Below, piece after piece: positions 48,548 to 61,227 of a stretch of 61,300 bases of DNA. Under the pieces are notes generated by a model. The model was not told the DNA's origin. It did no database searches and worked only from the letters and a program-made list of their open reading frames with translations. Within the stretch, counting starts at the first letter, position 1. Each line of letters begins with the position of its first letter. This stretch comes from Rossellomorea sp. SC111 (GTDB lineage: Bacteria; Bacillota; Bacilli; Bacillales; Bacillaceae_B). The stretch is taken from NCBI RefSeq assembly GCF_024733565.1, contig NZ_JANIOC010000021.1, positions 1-61,300 of the forward strand. Reading direction: 5' to 3'. Made by a program: the position numbers and the translations under genes.

Positions 48548-48800
48548 AAAAAAACGCCCCTGTCAATAAACTGACAGAGACGCTTTATAGGCGCGGTTCC
48601 ACTCTGATTGAGAAGAAATCTTCTCCAACTCGAATCCTGTTAACGGTAGGAAACCGCCTTTACCTACTCTATTTCAGTAACGGGCTCAGAGGTGCATTTC
48701 AGAATCGGAGGGGCTTAAACCACTTTCAGCCGGTGATGGTTCTCTCTACTAAGCATCCTTTTCTTACTTCTCCTCATCAACGCGATATCATTTAACGTGA
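48548..48800 (-). ncRNA. cysteine T-box riboswitch of cysE-cysS
   Basis: The minus strand holds a Stem I region with specifier TGC (48696-48694, in GAAATGCACC), the T-box core GTGGAACCGCG (48603-48593), and a terminator GCGTCTCTGTCA/TGACAGGGGCG followed by seven T residues (48583-48548). Uncharged tRNA-Cys would stabilise the antiterminator and switch on cysE-cysS. The UGC specifier agrees with the genes controlled. Confidence 0.93.
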
Positions 48801-48807
48801 TACTCTT

Positions 48808-48836
48808 ACTATATTACATATTCTCCAAAATGTTAA
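48808..48836 (-). promoter_or_regulatory. promoter of the T-box-cysE-cysS transcript
   Basis: -35 TTAACA (48831-48836), 17 nt, -10 TATAGT (48808-48813), the -35 overlapping the gltX stop. Confidence 0.65.
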
Positions 48837-50290
48837 CCTAAAAGACTTTGAAGACGGTGTTTAACTGTATCTTTCCCTAATAGCTCGATGGCATTCGGCA
48901 ATTCCGGGCCATGTGTCTGGCCAGTAACGGCAACACGGATCGGCATGAATAGCTTCTTCCCTTTATGGCCAGTCGATTTTTGGACAGCTTTGATAGAGGA
49001 TTTGATTTCTGCCGCTTCGTACTTTTCAAGTGCCTCGATCTCGTTCAAGAAAGCCTGGAGCACTTCAGGTACTTGCTCTTCTTCAAGCACCGCTTTCGCC
49101 TCTTCACCATATTCAAGATCTGTCTTGAAGAACATTTCAGACAGTTCAACGATTTCAGCACCGAAGCTCATTTGCTCCTGATATAAAGAAATGACGCGAC
49201 TCGCCCACTCACGCTGTTCATCGGACATGTTCCCGTCCAATTTACCCGCACTGATTAAATGAGGAAGGGACAGCTCCACCACTTGAGCCAATTCCAAGTT
49301 CTTCATGTACTGATTGTTCATCCATGTAAGCTTCTGATTATCGAACAGGGCAGAAGAAGTGGATAAACGTTCAGGATCGAAGATTTCAATGAACTCATCT
49401 TTAGAAAACAGCTCTTCTTCTCCTTTTGGGGACCAGCCGAGTAGCGCAATGAAGTTGAACAACGCTTCTGGTAAGTATCCTAATGCTTCGTACTGCTCGA
49501 TGAACTGAATGATGCTCTCATCCCGCTTACTCAACTTTTTACGGCTTTCATTGACGATCAATGTCATATGCCCGTAAACAGGTGCTTCCCAACCAAGCGC
49601 TTCAAAGATCATCAACTGTTTCGGTGTATTGGAGATATGATCTTCTCCGCGAAGAACATGTGTTATTTTCATTAGATAATCATCGACTGCAACGGCGAAG
49701 TTATACGTTGGTGTACCGTCCTTCTTCGCGATGACAAAGTCACCGATACCGTCTGATTCAAATGCAACATCCTCTTTCACGATATCGTTGAAGGAATAGA
49801 CTTTACCTGCGGGTACACGGAAACGAATGCTCGGCTTGCGGCCTTCTGCTGCCAATTTCTCCTGATCCTCTTTCGTCAGGTTTCGGCATTTGCCGGAGTA
49901 GCGGGGCATTTGTCCTGATGCAGATTGAGCTTCACGTTCCGCTTCCAGTTCTTCTTCCGTACAGTAGCATTTATAGGCTTGACCTGATTCAAGCAGCTCA
50001 TTTAGATACTGCTCATAGATGTGATTACGCTCGGATTGGCGATAAGGTCCGTATTCACCCGGCTTATCCGTGCTTTCATCCCAGTCAATTCCCAGCCACT
50101 TAAGATACTTAAGCTGACTTTCTTCTCCACCTTCGATATTACGTTTCTTGTCCGTGTCTTCAATACGGATAATGAACTTTCCACCTGTGCTGCGGGCGTA
50201 TAGGTAATTAAATAAAGCGGTTCTTGCATTTCCAATATGTAAATGGCCCGTTGGACTCGGGGCATAACGGACGCGTACTTCCTGTGTCAT
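48833..50290 (-). CDS. gltX: glutamyl-tRNA synthetase
   Basis: 485-residue class I synthetase: [28 protein letters not shown] in place of KMSKS (usual for GluRS), and the alpha-helical cage anticodon domain. In Bacillus it is non-discriminating and also charges tRNA-Gln. GAGGAGG lies before the ATG at 50290. An extended -10 (TGTTAAAAT) occurs about 60 nt upstream of it. Confidence 0.96.
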   Translation of the reverse strand: MTQEVRVRYAPSPTGHLHIGNARTALFNYLYARSTGGKFIIRIEDTDKKRNIEGGEESQLKYLKWLGIDWDESTDKPGEYGPYRQSERNHIYEQYLNELLESGQAYKCYCTEEELEAEREAQSASGQMPRYSGKCRNLTKEDQEKLAAEGRKPSIRFRVPAGKVYSFNDIVKEDVAFESDGIGDFVIAKKDGTPTYNFAVAVDDYLMKITHVLRGEDHISNTPKQLMIFEALGWEAPVYGHMTLIVNESRKKLSKRDESIIQFIEQYEALGYLPEALFNFIALLGWSPKGEEELFSKDEFIEIFDPERLSTSSALFDNQKLTWMNNQYMKNLELAQVVELSLPHLISAGKLDGNMSDEQREWASRVISLYQEQMSFGAEIVELSEMFFKTDLEYGEEAKAVLEEEQVPEVLQAFLNEIEALEKYEAAEIKSSIKAVQKSTGHKGKKLFMPIRVAVTGQTHGPELPNAIELLGKDTVKHRLQSLLG

Positions 50291-50372
50291 GTATATTCCT
50301 CCTCAAATTACTCTTTAAAGTCTCTGACCTATTTTAACACCGTTAAGTATGGGAATAAAGCGAATTTGTCCC

Positions 50373-51558
<1,186 letters not shown>

Positions 51559-51626
51559 TTAACACATAAGTAATACTATTCATTATACCTTACTGCATCA
51601 ATGGAGTCAGGCTGCAAACCGTTTTC

Positions 51627-52718
51627 TTACAATGCTTTTTCCAGTTGCTTCGGTTTGGCAAAGATCATCCTGCCTGCCGATGTTTGAAGAACGGATGTGA
51701 CAAGGACATCGATATACTTACCGATGTAATTACGCCCTTCTTCCACGACGATCATCGTACCATCATCCAGGTAAGCAATTCCCTGGTTATGTTCCTTACC
51801 ATCTTTGATCACCTGTACCTTCAATTCTTCTCCAGGTAATACAACCGGCTTGACGGCGTTGGCCAGATCATTGATGTTCAATACTTGTACACCTTGAAGG
51901 TCACATACTTTATTCAAGTTGAAATCGTTCGTTACAACGATTCCATTTGTAAGCTTCGCTAATTTCACCAGTTTCGAATCCACTTCCTGAATTTCTTCGA
52001 AGTCCCCTTCATAAATCTGAACCTCAACAGGAAGCTCTTTTTGGATGCGATTTAAAATATCCAGACCACGACGTCCGCGATTTCGCTTCAATACATCGGA
52101 AGAATCGGCTATATGCTGGAGCTCTTCCAGTACGAACTGAGGAATCACCACGATTCCTTCTAAAAATCCTGTTTGGCAGATATCTGCGATACGTCCGTCA
52201 ATGATCACGCTCGTATCCAATATCTTAAGGGTCTTCACACCCTCTTCATCCAAATCCTCTTCCGTCCCTTTTTTCTTGCCTCGATTTGCCGTGCCGAATA
52301 GATTGACCAATTCATCCCTTTTCTTAAATCCAACCTGGAATCCTAAATATCCAAGAAGCAATGTTAATAGAATGGGAACGACTGTATTGACGATCGGAAT
52401 CTCCATTTGATTGAAGGGGATCCCAAACAAATACGCAACAAATAAACCGATAATCAGGCCTAAACTGCCAAATAACAAATCTGTTACCGGTGCCTTTACC
52501 AAGCTATCTTCAAACCACTTGACGAAATTGACGACATACTCGACTGCCCAAAACGTAAGAATATAAAAAATGATGGCACCAAATATAGCAGTCATATAAG
52601 GGTTATTAATTAAAGGAATGTCCGATAAGTTTATGACGGTAAATAATTCGGGAAGTAGAAATATTCCCAGTGTTCCCCCGACAATGAGGAAGCACGCTTG
52701 CACGATTCTTTTTAACAT
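51627..52718 (-). CDS. yacL: PIN/TRAM-domain membrane protein YacL
   Basis: 363 residues. Four hydrophobic segments in the first about 130, then a PIN nuclease-like domain ([28 protein letters not shown] with conserved Asp residues) and a C-terminal TRAM domain ([25 protein letters not shown] region). The substrate is unknown. The ribosome binding site is GGAGGTGAGGG. It follows disA after 213 nt in which I see a perfect -35 TTGACA but no good -10. Confidence 0.92.
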   Translation of the reverse strand: MLKRIVQACFLIVGGTLGIFLLPELFTVINLSDIPLINNPYMTAIFGAIIFYILTFWAVEYVVNFVKWFEDSLVKAPVTDLLFGSLGLIIGLFVAYLFGIPFNQMEIPIVNTVVPILLTLLLGYLGFQVGFKKRDELVNLFGTANRGKKKGTEEDLDEEGVKTLKILDTSVIIDGRIADICQTGFLEGIVVIPQFVLEELQHIADSSDVLKRNRGRRGLDILNRIQKELPVEVQIYEGDFEEIQEVDSKLVKLAKLTNGIVVTNDFNLNKVCDLQGVQVLNINDLANAVKPVVLPGEELKVQVIKDGKEHNQGIAYLDDGTMIVVEEGRNYIGKYIDVLVTSVLQTSAGRMIFAKPKQLEKAL

Positions 52719-52931
52719 TCCCTCACCTCCTCCTACTCATTATAAACAATTTACTATTTTTGAAACGTCTCAACCTTGAAAATTTGAAATTTAATACAAT
52801 GGAAACGATTTTGATACACTTATCCCATCTTACTTGCTTCCTTAAATGAAGGCTAACACGTCTAAACCAAACTGTCAATTTTTTGAAAATGATACAATTA
52901 TACCATTTCTGGCAGGTGTAGGCCAGCATAC

Positions 52932-54005
52932 CTACAGCTGTCGATCTGCAAACGTCTGTTCCTTGATCAGTTTTAGACCCTCTTTGATTTTCCTGGCCCT
53001 CACTTCACCGATCCCTTCGACTTCATCCAAATCATCGACTGAAGCCCTCACTACATGAGGGAGGGTTTCAAATCTCGTGATAAGATTTTCAATGATCACG
53101 ATCGGAAGGCGGGGGATCTTATTCAACACGCGGTATCCTCGTGGATAGATGGCATCATCGTGATGGACATATCCGTGGTATCCGAGTAATTTTAATAAAA
53201 CATTATCCTCTAATACTTCAGAGTGAACAAGTTCCTGGAACTTATAGAGCAGTTCGAACGGTTTGATATTTCTTTCCTGGGAATAGTCCCTGATGATGAG
53301 CATCGCCTCGTCTTCAATATCCGCCAACAGTTCATTCATCTGAAGTCGGATCAATCGGCCTTCGACACCGAGCTCGCTGAGATAAGTCAATAATTCGTTT
53401 TTGATCCTGAGAACCATCTCGAAACGGTGAAGAACCTGCAGTAAGTCGCTTTGGGTGACAAGCTCCTCAAACTCAAGCACGGACAAATTAGAAATGCTTT
53501 GATCGAGAACCACCTTATATTTCTCCAAGGTTTGGATCGCCTGATTGGCTTTCGTCAAGATGACAGAGATGTCCTTTAGCGCATATCGGAAATTCCCTTG
53601 ATATAGGGTGATGACGTTTCTCCGCTGGGAGATGGCAATGACAAGGGCATTGGTTTGTCTGGCAACCCGCTCAGCCGTACGATGTCTCATCCCCGTTTCA
53701 GTGGAAGGAACATACACGTCAGGAGCAAGCTGCGCATTTGCCAAAATGATCTTGGTGCCTGCTTCGTTCAGGATGATGGCACCATCCATCTTGGCAAGTT
53801 CATACAGATAGCTTGGAGAAAAGGCACAATTGATATGAAATCCCCCATCCAATACGGACTTCACCTTATCATTGTAGCCAACTACAATAAGCCCCCCCGT
53901 ATTGGCTCTCAGCACATTATCAATGCCGTCCCTGATCGGGGCACCGGGAGCAACGAATTGCAGTATATCCGACATGGACTTATCTCTTGCCTTCTTATCT
54001 TCCAT
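52932..54005 (-). CDS. disA: DNA integrity scanning protein DisA (diadenylate cyclase)
   Basis: 357 residues. DAC domain with D74-G75-A76 and R107-H108-R109 (TGMRHRT) for c-di-AMP synthesis, helical linker, and C-terminal HhH domain ([15 protein letters not shown]) that binds branched DNA. It reports DNA damage during sporulation entry. The ribosome binding site GGAGG lies in the last codons of radA. Confidence 0.96.
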   Translation of the reverse strand: MEDKKARDKSMSDILQFVAPGAPIRDGIDNVLRANTGGLIVVGYNDKVKSVLDGGFHINCAFSPSYLYELAKMDGAIILNEAGTKIILANAQLAPDVYVPSTETGMRHRTAERVARQTNALVIAISQRRNVITLYQGNFRYALKDISVILTKANQAIQTLEKYKVVLDQSISNLSVLEFEELVTQSDLLQVLHRFEMVLRIKNELLTYLSELGVEGRLIRLQMNELLADIEDEAMLIIRDYSQERNIKPFELLYKFQELVHSEVLEDNVLLKLLGYHGYVHHDDAIYPRGYRVLNKIPRLPIVIIENLITRFETLPHVVRASVDDLDEVEGIGEVRARKIKEGLKLIKEQTFADRQL

Positions 54006-54008
54006 CTC

Positions 54009-55385
54009 TTATCCTCCTAAAATAATTGACAGTGCTTCATTGATATTCGATACCCCTGTGACCTCTATGTCAGAAGGAGGCTGCCAGCCACTTAAATTAT
54101 TTTGGGGAATGATCACCCGTTTAAACCCTAACTTGGCAGCTTCCTGCACTCGCTGCTCAATTCTTGATACCCTTCTGATCTCACCTGTCAAACCAACTTC
54201 ACCAATAATGCAGTCGTGGGCACTGGACGCCCTATCTCGAAAGCTTGACGCAATACTTGCGGCGACGGCCAGATCAATCGCCGGTTCATCCAATTTCACC
54301 CCGCCTGCCACTTTCAGATAGGCATCCTGCTGCTGTAAAAGCATCCCTGCCCGCTTCTCCAACACAGCCATGATCAGGGAGACGCGGCTATGATCGATCC
54401 CCGTGGCCATCCTGCGCGGATTGTTAAAACTCGTTGGGGTCACAAGAGCTTGAATCTCCACAAGAACCGGCCTCGTTCCTTCCATCGAGGCAACGACCGT
54501 TGACCCTGCCGCACCTTGTGAACGCTCTTCCAGGAATATCTCCGAGGGATTGGACACTTCCTCAAGGCCCAGTTCCTTCATTTCAAAAATCCCCATCTCA
54601 TTCGTAGATCCGAAACGGTTCTTCACCGCTCTTAAAATACGATAGGAGTGGTGACGTTCCCCTTCAAAATACAGTACGGTATCGACCATATGTTCCAACA
54701 AACGAGGCCCTGCAATCGAGCCTTCCTTGGTAACATGCCCTACAATAAAGATCGCAATGCCCTTTGTTTTCCCGATTCTCATCAGTTCTGCCGTACACTC
54801 CCTTACCTGGGATACACTGCCGGGGGCAGAAGTCACGTCAGGATGAAAGACCGTTTGAATCGAGTCGATGATGACGAAATCCGGTGAGATTTGTTCAATC
54901 GTTTGATGAATCAGCTCAAGATTCGTTTCCGCAAATATATATAAATCATCTGATTTCACTTGCAGTCGATCTGCACGGAGCTTGGTTTGCTTGATGGATT
55001 CCTCTCCGGAGATGTATAAAACCTTCTGCTTCTGATCAGCAAGCTGAGCCGACACTTGAAGCAACAAAGTGGACTTGCCGATCCCCGGGTCTCCACCAAT
55101 CAACACAAGCGACCCTGGTACTACTCCTCCCCCGAGCACCCGGTTCAACTCTTTCGATTCGGTCAATACCCTCGGCTCCTGCTTGGTTTCAATGGAGATC
55201 AGCTTCTCTGCTTTAGAAGGTCCGGTATTTTCTGAGTGCATAAACGACGTACGGGGTTTCTTCCCTGTCATTTCAACCTCTTCCACCATCGTATTCCACT
55301 CGTTACATCCCGGACATTTTCCCATCCATTTAGCAGACTCATATCCACAAGATGAACACACAAACTTAGTCTTTTTCTTTGCCAA
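54009..55385 (-). CDS. radA: DNA repair protein RadA/Sms
   Basis: 458 residues: zinc ribbon C10-xx-C13 and C24-xx-C27, RecA-like domain with Walker [10 protein letters not shown], the KNRFGS motif, and a C-terminal Lon-like domain ([19 protein letters not shown] region). It is a branch-migrating helicase in recombination and interacts with DisA. The TTG at 55385 follows GAGGGGA by 8 nt; an upstream start at 55427 adds a non-family extension. Confidence 0.95.
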   Translation of the reverse strand: MAKKKTKFVCSSCGYESAKWMGKCPGCNEWNTMVEEVEMTGKKPRTSFMHSENTGPSKAEKLISIETKQEPRVLTESKELNRVLGGGVVPGSLVLIGGDPGIGKSTLLLQVSAQLADQKQKVLYISGEESIKQTKLRADRLQVKSDDLYIFAETNLELIHQTIEQISPDFVIIDSIQTVFHPDVTSAPGSVSQVRECTAELMRIGKTKGIAIFIVGHVTKEGSIAGPRLLEHMVDTVLYFEGERHHSYRILRAVKNRFGSTNEMGIFEMKELGLEEVSNPSEIFLEERSQGAAGSTVVASMEGTRPVLVEIQALVTPTSFNNPRRMATGIDHSRVSLIMAVLEKRAGMLLQQQDAYLKVAGGVKLDEPAIDLAVAASIASSFRDRASSAHDCIIGEVGLTGEIRRVSRIEQRVQEAAKLGFKRVIIPQNNLSGWQPPSDIEVTGVSNINEALSIILGG

Positions 55386-55481
55386 TCTATTCTTCCCCTC
55401 TTTTACTCTATTTGTACTCCTACCCATTCAGGATAATACCATTTGGAATGATTGTATCGGTTTTATGTATCAGATTCAATT

Positions 55482-55896
55482 GAAAAGCGGAGCCGGCTTG
55501 GGTAGAGGCGACAAGCATAAGACAAGTGAACCGGAAAGGCGGCCTTTGCCTTTTTGGTTCACTTGGCTTATGACCTCGAGCCTCTAGCCGCCGGAGCTAG
55601 ACAATCAGAAAAGCGGAGCCGGCTCGTTAAGGCCCGACAAGCATAAGACGAGCTCGCTGAAAAGGCGCCCTTTGCCTTTTTGGCGAGATTGTCTTATGAC
55701 CTCGAGGGACTAGCCGGCGGAGCTGGACAACAAGAAAAGCGGAGGTGGCTTGCTTAGAGGCGACAAGTATAAGACGAGTGAACCGGAAAGGCGCCCTTTG
55801 CCTTTTTGGTTCACTTGGCTTATAACCTCGAGCCTCTAGCCACCGGAGTTGGACAACAAGAAAAGCAGAGCCGGCTTGACCAGGCACGACAAGCAT
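55482..55896. repeat. tandem array of the inner repeat module, 126-nt period
   Basis: Three full units start at 55482, 55608 and 55734, each exactly 126 nt, and a fourth truncated unit starts at 55860 and ends near 55896. Every unit begins GAAAAGCGG (AGAAAAGCAG in the last) and holds GACAAGCATAAG, a variable stem and CTTATGACCTCGAG. The reverse complement matches the inner module of R1-R3. Most of the 572-nt gap between clpC and radA is this array. Confidence 0.93.
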
Positions 55897-55903
55897 CCAT
55901 TAT

Positions 55904-55947
55904 GATAAAAGAGGTACACGAAAAACATATACGTGTACCTCTTTATC
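55904..55947 (-). terminator. terminator of ctsR-mcsA-mcsB-clpC
   Basis: On the minus strand GATAAAGAGGTACACG pairs with CGTGTACCTCTTTTATC around a TATATGTTTTT loop, 11 nt past the clpC stop. Confidence 0.92.
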
Positions 55948-55957
55948 ATCCTTGCTA

Positions 55958-58405
55958 TTATGTCGGAGTATTGGCTGCTTCCTCTTTTTTAACTTTTACA
56001 ACAAATTCACTATCCTCTACGTCGATCAAGATGTTCTGCCCTGTCAGCACTTTACCTCTCAATAATTCTTCTGACAGTTTATCCTCTACATGTTTCTGGA
56101 TGGCGCGACGCAGAGGTCTTGCTCCGTATTCAGGATCGAACCCTTCATCTGCAATCTTTTCTTTGGCTGCAGGAGAAAGCTCTAAATGGATATCCTGCTC
56201 TTTCAAGCGGCTTGTCAATTGATTCGACATCAATGTCACAATCTCTTTCAAGTGGTCTTTTTCAAGGGAGTGGAACACGATGATTTCATCGATACGGTTT
56301 AGGAATTCAGGTCGGAAAGCACGTTTCAGCTCTTCCATGACCTTTCCTTTCATATCTTTATAATCCTGTTTCCCGTCCTGAATATTGAAGCCCACGTACT
56401 TGTTGCTCTTAAGAGACTGGGCACCAACGTTTGAAGTCATGATCAGCACCGTATTCCTGAAGTCGACCGTTCTTCCTTTGGAATCTGTCAAACGGCCATC
56501 CTCTAGAACTTGAAGGAGGATGTTGAATACATCAGGATGCGCTTTTTCAATTTCATCTAAAAGGACGACCGAATATGGCTTGCGACGAACCTTTTCCGTT
56601 AACTGTCCGCCTTCTTCGTATCCTACATATCCTGGAGGTGAACCGACCAAACGGGAGGTCGAATGCTTCTCCATGTACTCGGACATATCGATACGGATCA
56701 TTGCCTCTTCATCACCGAACATAGACTCTGCAAGAGCCCGTGCCAATTCCGTTTTCCCGACTCCTGTTGGTCCCAAGAAAATGAAGGAACCAATCGGACG
56801 CTTCGGATCTTTCAGGCCCGCTCTTGCACGGCGCACGGCTTTTGATACCGCTACGACTGCTTCTGACTGCCCGATGACTCTAGAATGAAGGATTTCCTCT
56901 AATTTTAGTAAACGATCCGTTTCCGTTTGAGCTAATTTCGATACCGGAACTCCCGTCCAGTTTGAAACAACCTTCGCAATATCTTCAACGGTCACTTCTG
57001 TATTTTCCTGCCCTTGCTTTTCTTTCCATGTGTTCTTTGTTTCTTCCAGCTCTTCACGAAGCTTTTGTTCTGAATCTCTTAGAGAAGCTGCTTTTTCAAA
57101 TTCCTGGCTTTGAACCGCTGCATCCTTCTCTTTGCGGATTTCTTCCAGCTTGGCTTCAAGCTCTTTCAAGTTTGGCGGCGTCGTATAAGAACGTAAGCGC
57201 ACCTTGGAACCTGCTTCATCAATTAAATCAATTGCCTTATCCGGTAAGAAGCGGTCTGAAATATAGCGGTCTGAAAGCTTCACTGCCGCGTCAATCGCTT
57301 CATCCGTAATCGATACGCGGTGATGCGCTTCATAACGATCACGTAATCCTTTAAGGATCTGGATTGACTCCGATGCCGTTGGCTCATTGACTTGAATTGG
57401 TTGGAAACGGCGCTCAAGCGCTGCATCCTTCTCGATATATTTACGGTACTCATCCAATGTCGTGGCACCGATACATTGTAATTCCCCGCGTGCAAGGGAT
57501 GGTTTCAATATGTTGGAGGCATCAATGGCTCCCTCAGCCCCACCTGCTCCGATTAACGTATGGAGCTCATCGATGAAGAGGATGATATTACCCGCCTGAC
57601 GAATTTCATCCATGACCTTCTTCAGACGATCCTCGAATTCCCCACGATATTTCGTACCGGCTACAACCGTACCCATATCAAGGGTCATAACGCGTTTGTC
57701 GCGCAGGATTTCAGGCACTTCATTGGCGATGATCTGTTGTGCAAGTCCTTCTGCGATCGCTGTCTTACCTACACCGGGTTCACCAATTAACACCGGGTTA
57801 TTCTTCGTACGACGACTCAGTACTTCAATGACGCGCTGAATTTCCTTACTTCGACCAATGACCGGATCTAAGCTGCCTTCACGGGCAATCGCTGTCAAAT
57901 CACGGGCTAAGCTGTCAAGTGTAGGCGTATTGGCATTGGCGTTGCCTCCACCCTGGTGGTTGCTTGAATCATTACTGCCAAGCAACTGCAATACCTGCTG
58001 TCTAGCTTTATTCAAGCTGACACCCAGATTACCAAGGACCCGGGCGGCCACTCCTTCACCCTCGCGGATCAATCCAAGTAAAATATGTTCCGTTCCTACA
58101 TATGAGTGACCCAGCTTGCGGGCCTCATCCATGGAAAGTTCAATCACTTTCTTCGCACGAGGTGTGTAATGGATCGTTTGAGATTTCTCGGTTCCTTTCC
58201 CGATCAACCCTTCGACTTCCTTTTGGATCTTTTCAGGGCTCAGTCCCAATGCTGTAAGTGCCTTGGCGGCGATTCCTTCACCTTCGCGGACAAGTCCCAA
58301 TAAAATATGTTCAGTACCAATATTACTGTGCGACAAACGAATCGCTTCTTCTTGAGCTAATGCCAATACTTTTTGGGCTCTTTCTGTAAATCGACCAAAC
58401 ATCAT
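55958..58405 (-). CDS. clpC: ATP-dependent Clp protease ATPase subunit ClpC
   Basis: 815 residues: two N-terminal Clp repeats (each with GTEHILLGL), AAA1 ([15 protein letters not shown]), middle domain (about 410-480, site of MecA binding), AAA2 ([16 protein letters not shown]) and the ClpP-loop region. It unfolds McsB-tagged or adaptor-delivered proteins. The ATG at 58405 follows GGAGG; the family N-terminus [13 protein letters not shown] fixes it. Confidence 0.97.
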   Translation of the reverse strand: MMFGRFTERAQKVLALAQEEAIRLSHSNIGTEHILLGLVREGEGIAAKALTALGLSPEKIQKEVEGLIGKGTEKSQTIHYTPRAKKVIELSMDEARKLGHSYVGTEHILLGLIREGEGVAARVLGNLGVSLNKARQQVLQLLGSNDSSNHQGGGNANANTPTLDSLARDLTAIAREGSLDPVIGRSKEIQRVIEVLSRRTKNNPVLIGEPGVGKTAIAEGLAQQIIANEVPEILRDKRVMTLDMGTVVAGTKYRGEFEDRLKKVMDEIRQAGNIILFIDELHTLIGAGGAEGAIDASNILKPSLARGELQCIGATTLDEYRKYIEKDAALERRFQPIQVNEPTASESIQILKGLRDRYEAHHRVSITDEAIDAAVKLSDRYISDRFLPDKAIDLIDEAGSKVRLRSYTTPPNLKELEAKLEEIRKEKDAAVQSQEFEKAASLRDSEQKLREELEETKNTWKEKQGQENTEVTVEDIAKVVSNWTGVPVSKLAQTETDRLLKLEEILHSRVIGQSEAVVAVSKAVRRARAGLKDPKRPIGSFIFLGPTGVGKTELARALAESMFGDEEAMIRIDMSEYMEKHSTSRLVGSPPGYVGYEEGGQLTEKVRRKPYSVVLLDEIEKAHPDVFNILLQVLEDGRLTDSKGRTVDFRNTVLIMTSNVGAQSLKSNKYVGFNIQDGKQDYKDMKGKVMEELKRAFRPEFLNRIDEIIVFHSLEKDHLKEIVTLMSNQLTSRLKEQDIHLELSPAAKEKIADEGFDPEYGARPLRRAIQKHVEDKLSEELLRGKVLTGQNILIDVEDSEFVVKVKKEEAANTPT

Positions 58406-58406
58406 A

Positions 58407-59489
58407 TTATTTTTCCTCCTCACATGTATCTTTATCTAACTTAATTCGCTCCCGAATCAAAGAAGACCTTCTTATATCTCGTTCATTTGGTCTCAGTGGA
58501 CCTCCGGAATATTGTTGTAAAAAACCAGGTTGGGTTAAAATCATTAGTTCATTCAATATATTCTTAGATATCACTTTGATGTATCCTAAATCGATTCCTA
58601 GCCTGACATCCGATAAACACTTGGCAGCTTCCTTGGACTCAATGATCCTGCTGTGCTCAAGCACCCCAAGAGAACGGAAGATCCTATCTTCTAATTGTAT
58701 GTTGGACGTTTGAACTAATGCGTCCCTTGCCGATTGTTCTTTTTCGATGATCTGTTTCACAACACTTAACAAATCTTCTACGATATCCACTTCCGACTTA
58801 CCAAGTGTCGTTTGATTGGAAATCTGAAAGATATTCCCAAGCGCCTCGCTGCCTTCTCCGTATATCCCTCTTACCACTAACCCCAACTGATTGATCGCAG
58901 GAATGATACGGTTTAATTGCTGCGTTAACACAAGTCCCGGCAAGTGCATCATGACGGAAGCCCTGAGCCCCGTCCCCACATTGGTAGGACAAGTCGTCAA
59001 GTAACCATGCTTCTCATCAAACGCAAAGTCAAATTCACTTTCAAACCAATCGTCTATCTGATTGGCTTTCTGTAAAGCTTCCTTCAATTGCAGACCAGGA
59101 TATAAACACTGTATTCGAATATGGTCCTCTTCGTTTACCATTATGCTAATATCTTCCTCGCTGGATAAAAGGACAGCTCCGTGATTTGTTTCCTCTGCCA
59201 GATTTGGACTTATGAGGTGTTTCTCCATCAATACCCTCTTTTGGAGAGGCTGAATCTCACTTGTAGGTAAAAATTCTAATTCTCCTAAATTCTTTGGATA
59301 TGATGCGAGCTTCTCCTTTACCCGATCCACGATCTCCCGCGCTTCCTCAGAAGAATAAAGAGTGGAAAAACGGAAGTCCGTCAGATTCCTTGCGAGCCTT
59401 ACCCTCGAGCTGAGGACAATATCCGAATTCGGCCCCTCTTCACTCATCCAGGAACTGACGGCATTACTCAAGAACTTCTCAAGACTCAT
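58407..59489 (-). CDS. mcsB: protein arginine kinase McsB
   Basis: 360 residues, guanido kinase fold. Catalytic Cys 167 in [10 protein letters not shown]; the phosphoarginine-binding pocket [11 protein letters not shown] is near the C-terminus. It marks substrates, including CtsR, with phosphoarginine for ClpCP. It overlaps mcsA by 4 nt. Confidence 0.96.
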   Translation of the reverse strand: MSLEKFLSNAVSSWMSEEGPNSDIVLSSRVRLARNLTDFRFSTLYSSEEAREIVDRVKEKLASYPKNLGELEFLPTSEIQPLQKRVLMEKHLISPNLAEETNHGAVLLSSEEDISIMVNEEDHIRIQCLYPGLQLKEALQKANQIDDWFESEFDFAFDEKHGYLTTCPTNVGTGLRASVMMHLPGLVLTQQLNRIIPAINQLGLVVRGIYGEGSEALGNIFQISNQTTLGKSEVDIVEDLLSVVKQIIEKEQSARDALVQTSNIQLEDRIFRSLGVLEHSRIIESKEAAKCLSDVRLGIDLGYIKVISKNILNELMILTQPGFLQQYSGGPLRPNERDIRRSSLIRERIKLDKDTCEEEK

Positions 59490-60034
59490 TCTTTATCGCC
59501 TCCCTCTTTCTTTATCTCCTTTTCCAGGGAGCGGATTTCATCACGGATCTCGGCTGCTTTCTCAAACTCTTCATCCGCAATCATCGTTTGCAATTCAGAC
59601 TTTAACTGCAATACCTTCTTTTTCACATGGATGGCTCCACCCATACGCTCAGGAACCTTCCCATGATGTTCGACATTGCCACTATGAACACGCTTTAATA
59701 ATGGCGTGAGTTCATCTTTAAACGTTTCATAACAATGGGCACAGCCAAAGCGTCCCACATTGATGAACTGATGAATCGTCATTTTGCATTTTTCACACTG
59801 TAAAACTTCTGTTTTAGGAATCTCAGTTTCTTTAGCCTGCTTAAATGCAGGAGTTATATTAAGAAGACCTGCCAATAGATTGTTCACAGAAAACCCGGGA
59901 GAAGAATCAAACATAAACATCTCACCCTTATCCTGAGCACATTGATCACATAAATGAACCTCTGTCTTTTCCCCGTTTACCACCTTGGTAAAATGAAGGG
60001 TCGCAGGTCTTTCACCACACTCTTGACAAATCAT
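59486..60034 (-). CDS. mcsA: McsB activator McsA
   Basis: 182 residues. Zinc-binding cysteine pairs C3/C6, C29/C32, C80/C83 and C98/C101, and a C-terminal UVR-like coiled-coil (about 137-172). It stimulates McsB kinase. GAGAGGTG precedes the ATG at 60034 by 6 nt; the GTG at 60043 is within the ribosome binding site. Confidence 0.95.
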   Translation of the reverse strand: MICQECGERPATLHFTKVVNGEKTEVHLCDQCAQDKGEMFMFDSSPGFSVNNLLAGLLNITPAFKQAKETEIPKTEVLQCEKCKMTIHQFINVGRFGCAHCYETFKDELTPLLKRVHSGNVEHHGKVPERMGGAIHVKKKVLQLKSELQTMIADEEFEKAAEIRDEIRSLEKEIKKEGGDKE

Positions 60035-60054
60035 CCCATTCACCTCTCCAACAC

Positions 60055-60516
60055 TTACTCATACTTCAATGTATCCAGCATGGCTCTAAGCATTCTTCCT
60101 CTCAGGATATCACGTTCAGGTAATTCGACCATGATAACCGATCGATCCATCACACTCAGCATGATCTTGGCTTCTCTTTCAGAAATGATTTCTTCTTCCA
60201 CTAACCGAAAAACAATATCAGCTGCCGTATTCTGGCTGATCGTTTGGGTAATCAAGGCCACTAACTGATCGATCAAGTGCACCTGATCGTGGGCCTTCAC
60301 CTTCATGATCCGGATATAACCACCGCCGCCACGCTTACTTTCTACTACATACCCTCGTTCTACGGTAAAACGGGTATTGATCACATAATTAATTTGAGAA
60401 GGAACACATTGAAACTTATCAGCGATCTCGCTTCTTTTAATCTCGACTATCTCACTTTCACTCAGTTCTAACACATTCTTTAAATAATTTTCAATGATGT
60501 CGGATATGTTCCTCAT
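60055..60516 (-). CDS. ctsR: transcriptional repressor CtsR
   Basis: 153 residues. N-terminal winged helix (EIADKFQCVPSQINYVINTRF; wing with KRGGGGYIRI) and a C-terminal dimer/McsB-binding domain (MDRSVIMVELPERD). It represses class III heat-shock genes. AGGAGG precedes the ATG at 60516. Its operator lies directly upstream. Confidence 0.96.
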   Translation of the reverse strand: MRNISDIIENYLKNVLELSESEIVEIKRSEIADKFQCVPSQINYVINTRFTVERGYVVESKRGGGGYIRIMKVKAHDQVHLIDQLVALITQTISQNTAADIVFRLVEEEIISEREAKIMLSVMDRSVIMVELPERDILRGRMLRAMLDTLKYE

Positions 60517-60532
60517 CAAACCTCCTCCTCAT

Positions 60533-60555
60533 TTTGACTTTGACTATATTTGACT
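60533..60555 (-). promoter_or_regulatory. CtsR operator
   Basis: The minus strand reads AGTCAAATATAGTCAAA (60555-60539), a full match to the 17-bp CtsR box RGTCAAANANRGTCAAA. A third GTCAAA half-site follows (60538-60533), just before the ribosome binding site. It implies autorepression of ctsR-mcsA-mcsB-clpC. Confidence 0.92.
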
Positions 60556-60558
60556 ATA

Positions 60559-60587
60559 ATTATACAACCGCGTTTTAAACTTTGCAA
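60559..60587 (-). promoter_or_regulatory. sigma-A promoter of ctsR operon
   Basis: -35 TTGCAA (60582-60587), 17 nt, -10 TATAAT (60559-60564). The CtsR box begins 3 nt downstream of the -10, so bound repressor would cover the start site. Confidence 0.82.
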
Positions 60588-61187
60588 TTATGAAGTTTGA
60601 CCTTAAAAGTTTTCCTGTTTAAAGAAGGTTTTAAACGTGTGAATGTGAGATTGTGGGATAGAATTTTGGAAATGGGGCATTGAGAAGGTGTGGACTTTTG
60701 TTCTGGCATTGCGGTGAAGTGATTGCGAATTGAGCTTGGGTAGGTGAACAGGGTGAAATGAGCTATTTCGGTATGAGTATGGAAATGTGTGAAAAACAAG
60801 AGATGTTTGAGCAGGATTAGGGAGGAATCAGCTTAAATGGTTCGTTTAGTCGGCTTTATGGGGAGTGCCTCATGGTTGCAGTGGATTGGATGAGTCGGGA
60901 TTGCGTCATTATTTATTTTATAGCGTCGTTTTGGAGGGTGATTGCGTCATTATTTTAATATATGCGTATTTTACCATTTAACCCCTTTAAGTATCTCTCT
61001 TTCAAAAGTTCCACCATCTGAGATCAATTTCTTTGTAAAGGATCACTTTTAAGGAGGAATCATGCGACATTTCAAATAATCGTGCCACGATGTCGAATTT
61101 TCTTTATGCCATCCTTACCAGTACACTCATTCCTCAAACCATTCCCTTCTTCGCTAACAGACATTCTATTCCTAAAAAAGACAAATC
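60588..61187. other. intergenic region between ctsR promoter and rRNA terminator
   Basis: About 600 nt without a supported gene. The part 60620-60960 is G-rich on the plus strand, and GATTGCGTCATTATTT occurs twice (60899-60914 and 60940-60955). Open frames here lack ribosome binding sites and show no domain. Confidence 0.6.
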
Positions 61188-61218
61188 AAAAAGAGCAGCT
61201 ACTAAGAGCTACTCTTTT
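61188..61218 (-). terminator. terminator of the rRNA operon
   Basis: On the minus strand AAAAAGAGTAGCT pairs with AGCTGCTCTTTTT around CTTAGT, beginning about 10 nt past the 5S 3' end. Confidence 0.92.
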
Positions 61219-61227
61219 TTCCTATTT

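Noticed and set aside
55627..55896. Minus-strand open frame of 89 codons with a 42-residue internal repeat
   Set aside because: The period is simply the 126-nt DNA repeat read in one frame. There is no ribosome binding site, and conservation follows stem pairing rather than codons.
55482..55896. CRISPR array
   Set aside because: There are no unique spacers; the units are contiguous 126-nt copies with internal hairpins, and no cas genes are present.
60575..60799. Minus-strand open frame between ctsR and the rRNA terminator
   Set aside because: It overlaps the ctsR promoter, has no ribosome binding site and has a His/Thr-rich low-complexity product.
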